Origin: Thermoflexales bacterium
GTDB lineage: Bacteria; Chloroflexota; Anaerolineae; Fen-1058
Direction: 5' to 3'
Assembly (NCBI GenBank): GCA_017999195.1
Contig: JAGOBP010000289.1
Span: forward strand, 1-5,759
DNA length: 5,759 nucleotides
Shown: positions 4,332 through 5,759 of the stretch, piece by piece
How positions within the stretch are numbered: position 1 is the stretch's first letter
Layout of the letters: each line of letters opens with the position of its first letter
Translations under genes and position numbers: made by a program
Notes under the pieces: model-generated
What the model saw: the letters and a program-made list of their open reading frames with translations, nothing else
What the model was told of the DNA's origin: nothing
The model's database searches: none

Positions 4332-5759
4332 CTACACAACAATACTCACCAACTTACCCGGCACATACTTGATCAGGCGCGGCGCTTTGCCGTCCATGAA
4401 CTTCTGCACCGTCTCTGAGGCGAGCGCCTTCGCTCGCGCCTCGTCCTCACTGATATCAGCGGCCGCGTCAAATCGATCACGGACCTTGCCATTGATCTGC
4501 ACGGCCAGCGTAATCACATCTTCGGCGGCGGCAGCGGGATCGTACTGCGGCCACGCCTGTTGATGGATCGAGTAGCCGTGTCCGCGCTGCGCCCACAGTT
4601 CTTCCGCGACATGCGGCACGATCGGGGCCAGCAGCTTCAGGAACGCCTCGATGGCTTCATTCCACGCCGCCGAGCCTTCCGTCGCCGCGCGATAGTCGTA
4701 CAGTTTGTTCGTCAGCGTCATCAGCGCAGCGATGATCGTGTTGAACTCAAACGCTTCGAAGTCATCGGTGACTTTCTTGATCGCTTGATGCACCGCACGG
4801 CGCAGCGCCTTGGTATCAGCCTCTTTCACTTCGTGCGTAAAAGTGACCTCCGCCGGCATCGCCACATTCCACACGCGATTCATCCAGCGCGCCGGACCTT
4901 CGATGCCCTTGCTGTTCCACGGCCCGCCCTGCGACCACTGCGCGATGAACATCAGATACGCGCGCACCACATCCGCGCCATACTTGTTCACCAGCGCATC
5001 GGGCGCGACGACGTTGCCGCGGCTCTTGCTCATCTTCTCATTGTCTTCGCCCAGCACCATGCCCTGATTGCGCAGCCGCGTCATCGGCTCGCCACCCTTC
5101 GCCACGCCGATATCGCGCAGCGCCTTGTGGAAGAAGCGCGTGTAGATCAGGTGCATCGTCGCATGTTCGATGCCGCCCGTGTAGCAATCGACCGGCATCC
5201 AGTAGTTGTACTCGTCGGGATCGAACGGCCCCTGGTCGTACTTCGGACTTAGATAGCGCAGGTGATACCACGATGAGCACATGAACGTGTCCATCGTGTC
5301 CGTATCGCGTTCGGCGGGTTGGCCGCAGATCGGGCACGTCGTCTTGCTCCACGTCGGATGCAGTTTCAGCGGACTCTCGCCCGTGGGTTTCCACTCGACG
5401 TCATCGGGCAGCAGCACCGGCAGTTGATCATCCGGCACGGCGACCTGACCGTGTTCGGGGCAGTAGACGATCGGGATGGGCGCGCCCCAGTACCGTTGAC
5501 GCGAGATCAGCCAATCGCGCAGCCGATAGTTCACCGCACCCTTACCAATCCCTTTTTCTTCCAGCCACTGAATGACCTGCGATTTGGCGACATTACCGGG
5601 CGTGCCGGTAAATTCATTCGAGTTGATGATGTCGCCGTATTCATCGTGATACAGCGCGTCGTGATAGAACTCCACCGACCACAGCATCTCCATGATAGTG
5701 CGCTTGCTGCGAACGTCAGGCTCCAGTTCCTTGCAGCGCGCGAAGATGCCGCGGCCCGC
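4332..5759 (-). CDS. leuS: Leucyl-tRNA synthetase, C-terminal 475 residues (5' end outside window)
   Basis: Class I aminoacyl-tRNA synthetase that joins leucine to tRNA-Leu in the cytoplasm using ATP. The visible part is just over half of a usual bacterial enzyme (about 800-860 aa). In visible-residue numbering it shows: the end of the CP1 editing insert (INSNEFTG near 45-52); the return to the catalytic core (YRLRDWLISRQRYWG, 78-92); a zinc-knuckle-like region with C100, H103, C142 and C145; DTFMCSSWY (157-165); YTGGIEHATMHL (193-204); the KMSKS ATP-binding loop (242-246, bases 5022-5036); a helical anticodon-binding region (about 300-395); and the bacterial C-terminal domain with VQINGKVRD (420-428), ending VPGKLVSIVV. 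The HIGH motif and most of the editing site are off the right edge. Methionine codons such as the one at 5693 are internal, since the frame stays open to the window end. The first zinc knuckle is C-P-E-H rather than C-x2-C. A strong terminator follows the stop, so it is the last gene of its transcript. Confidence 0.96.
   Translation of the reverse strand, partial: AGRGIFARCKELEPDVRSKRTIMEMLWSVEFYHDALYHDEYGDIINSNEFTGTPGNVAKSQVIQWLEEKGIGKGAVNYRLRDWLISRQRYWGAPIPIVYCPEHGQVAVPDDQLPVLLPDDVEWKPTGESPLKLHPTWSKTTCPICGQPAERDTDTMDTFMCSSWYHLRYLSPKYDQGPFDPDEYNYWMPVDCYTGGIEHATMHLIYTRFFHKALRDIGVAKGGEPMTRLRNQGMVLGEDNEKMSKSRGNVVAPDALVNKYGADVVRAYLMFIAQWSQGGPWNSKGIEGPARWMNRVWNVAMPAEVTFTHEVKEADTKALRRAVHQAIKKVTDDFEAFEFNTIIAALMTLTNKLYDYRAATEGSAAWNEAIEAFLKLLAPIVPHVAEELWAQRGHGYSIHQQAWPQYDPAAAAEDVITLAVQINGKVRDRFDAAADISEDEARAKALASETVQKFMDGKAPRLIKYVPGKLVSIVV

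Noticed and set aside
4560..5252. A 230-codon plus-strand open frame within leuS
   Set aside because: It is antisense to conserved synthetase motifs including KMSKS, is rich in Arg and His, and has no recognisable domain.

Overview
The window looks like chromosomal DNA of a moderately GC-rich bacterium, most likely a member of the Chloroflexota. The main support is the leucyl-tRNA synthetase fragment, whose signature stretch around DTFMCSSWYHLRYLSP resembles Chloroflexota-type enzymes as I remember them. The neighbours (toast-rack/LiaF-like membrane proteins, an NHL propeller protein and a repeat-built membrane protein) fit this. The assignment is inferred from motif memory, not from a search.

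All five main genes lie on the minus strand, so transcription runs from right to left. From the right edge they are: the 3' part of leuS (4332-5759, cut by the window edge); a strong hairpin terminator (4272-4310) with a promoter-like extended -10 inside its loop; a 203-residue membrane protein built from three tandem hydrophobic repeats (3644-4255); a zinc-ribbon / single-TM / six-bladed NHL propeller protein (2311-3561) ended by a textbook terminator (2260-2304); and two tandem paralogues of a three-TM toast-rack (LiaF-like) protein (1199-2146 and 171-1088), closed by a weaker hairpin (131-152). The far left (1-about 128) is plus-strand and looks like the 3' tail and right end of an insertion sequence, probably IS256/mutator-like.

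For four genes the start chosen here is downstream of the longest possible one. Each longer form begins with TTG or GTG, while the internal ATG has a Shine-Dalgarno sequence (weak for the 203-residue protein) or starts the conserved family region.

Only leuS has a firmly known job, charging tRNA-Leu. The other four are membrane proteins of unproven function. The toast-rack pair and the NHL protein share a plan: an N-terminal cytoplasmic or membrane part followed by a beta-rich repeat domain predicted outside the membrane. This suggests envelope sensing or scaffolding, but it is an inference.

The most interesting features are: (1) the two paralogues differ by the same residue in nearly every repeat turn (GVG in one, GSG in the other); (2) a 61-bp palindrome made of degenerate 7-8 bp units between them; (3) a second palindrome of about 62 bp that overlaps both the likely -10 box and the ribosome binding site of the first paralogue; (4) a promoter apparently nested in the leuS terminator loop. 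No CRISPR array, tRNA, rRNA or recognisable defence system is visible.
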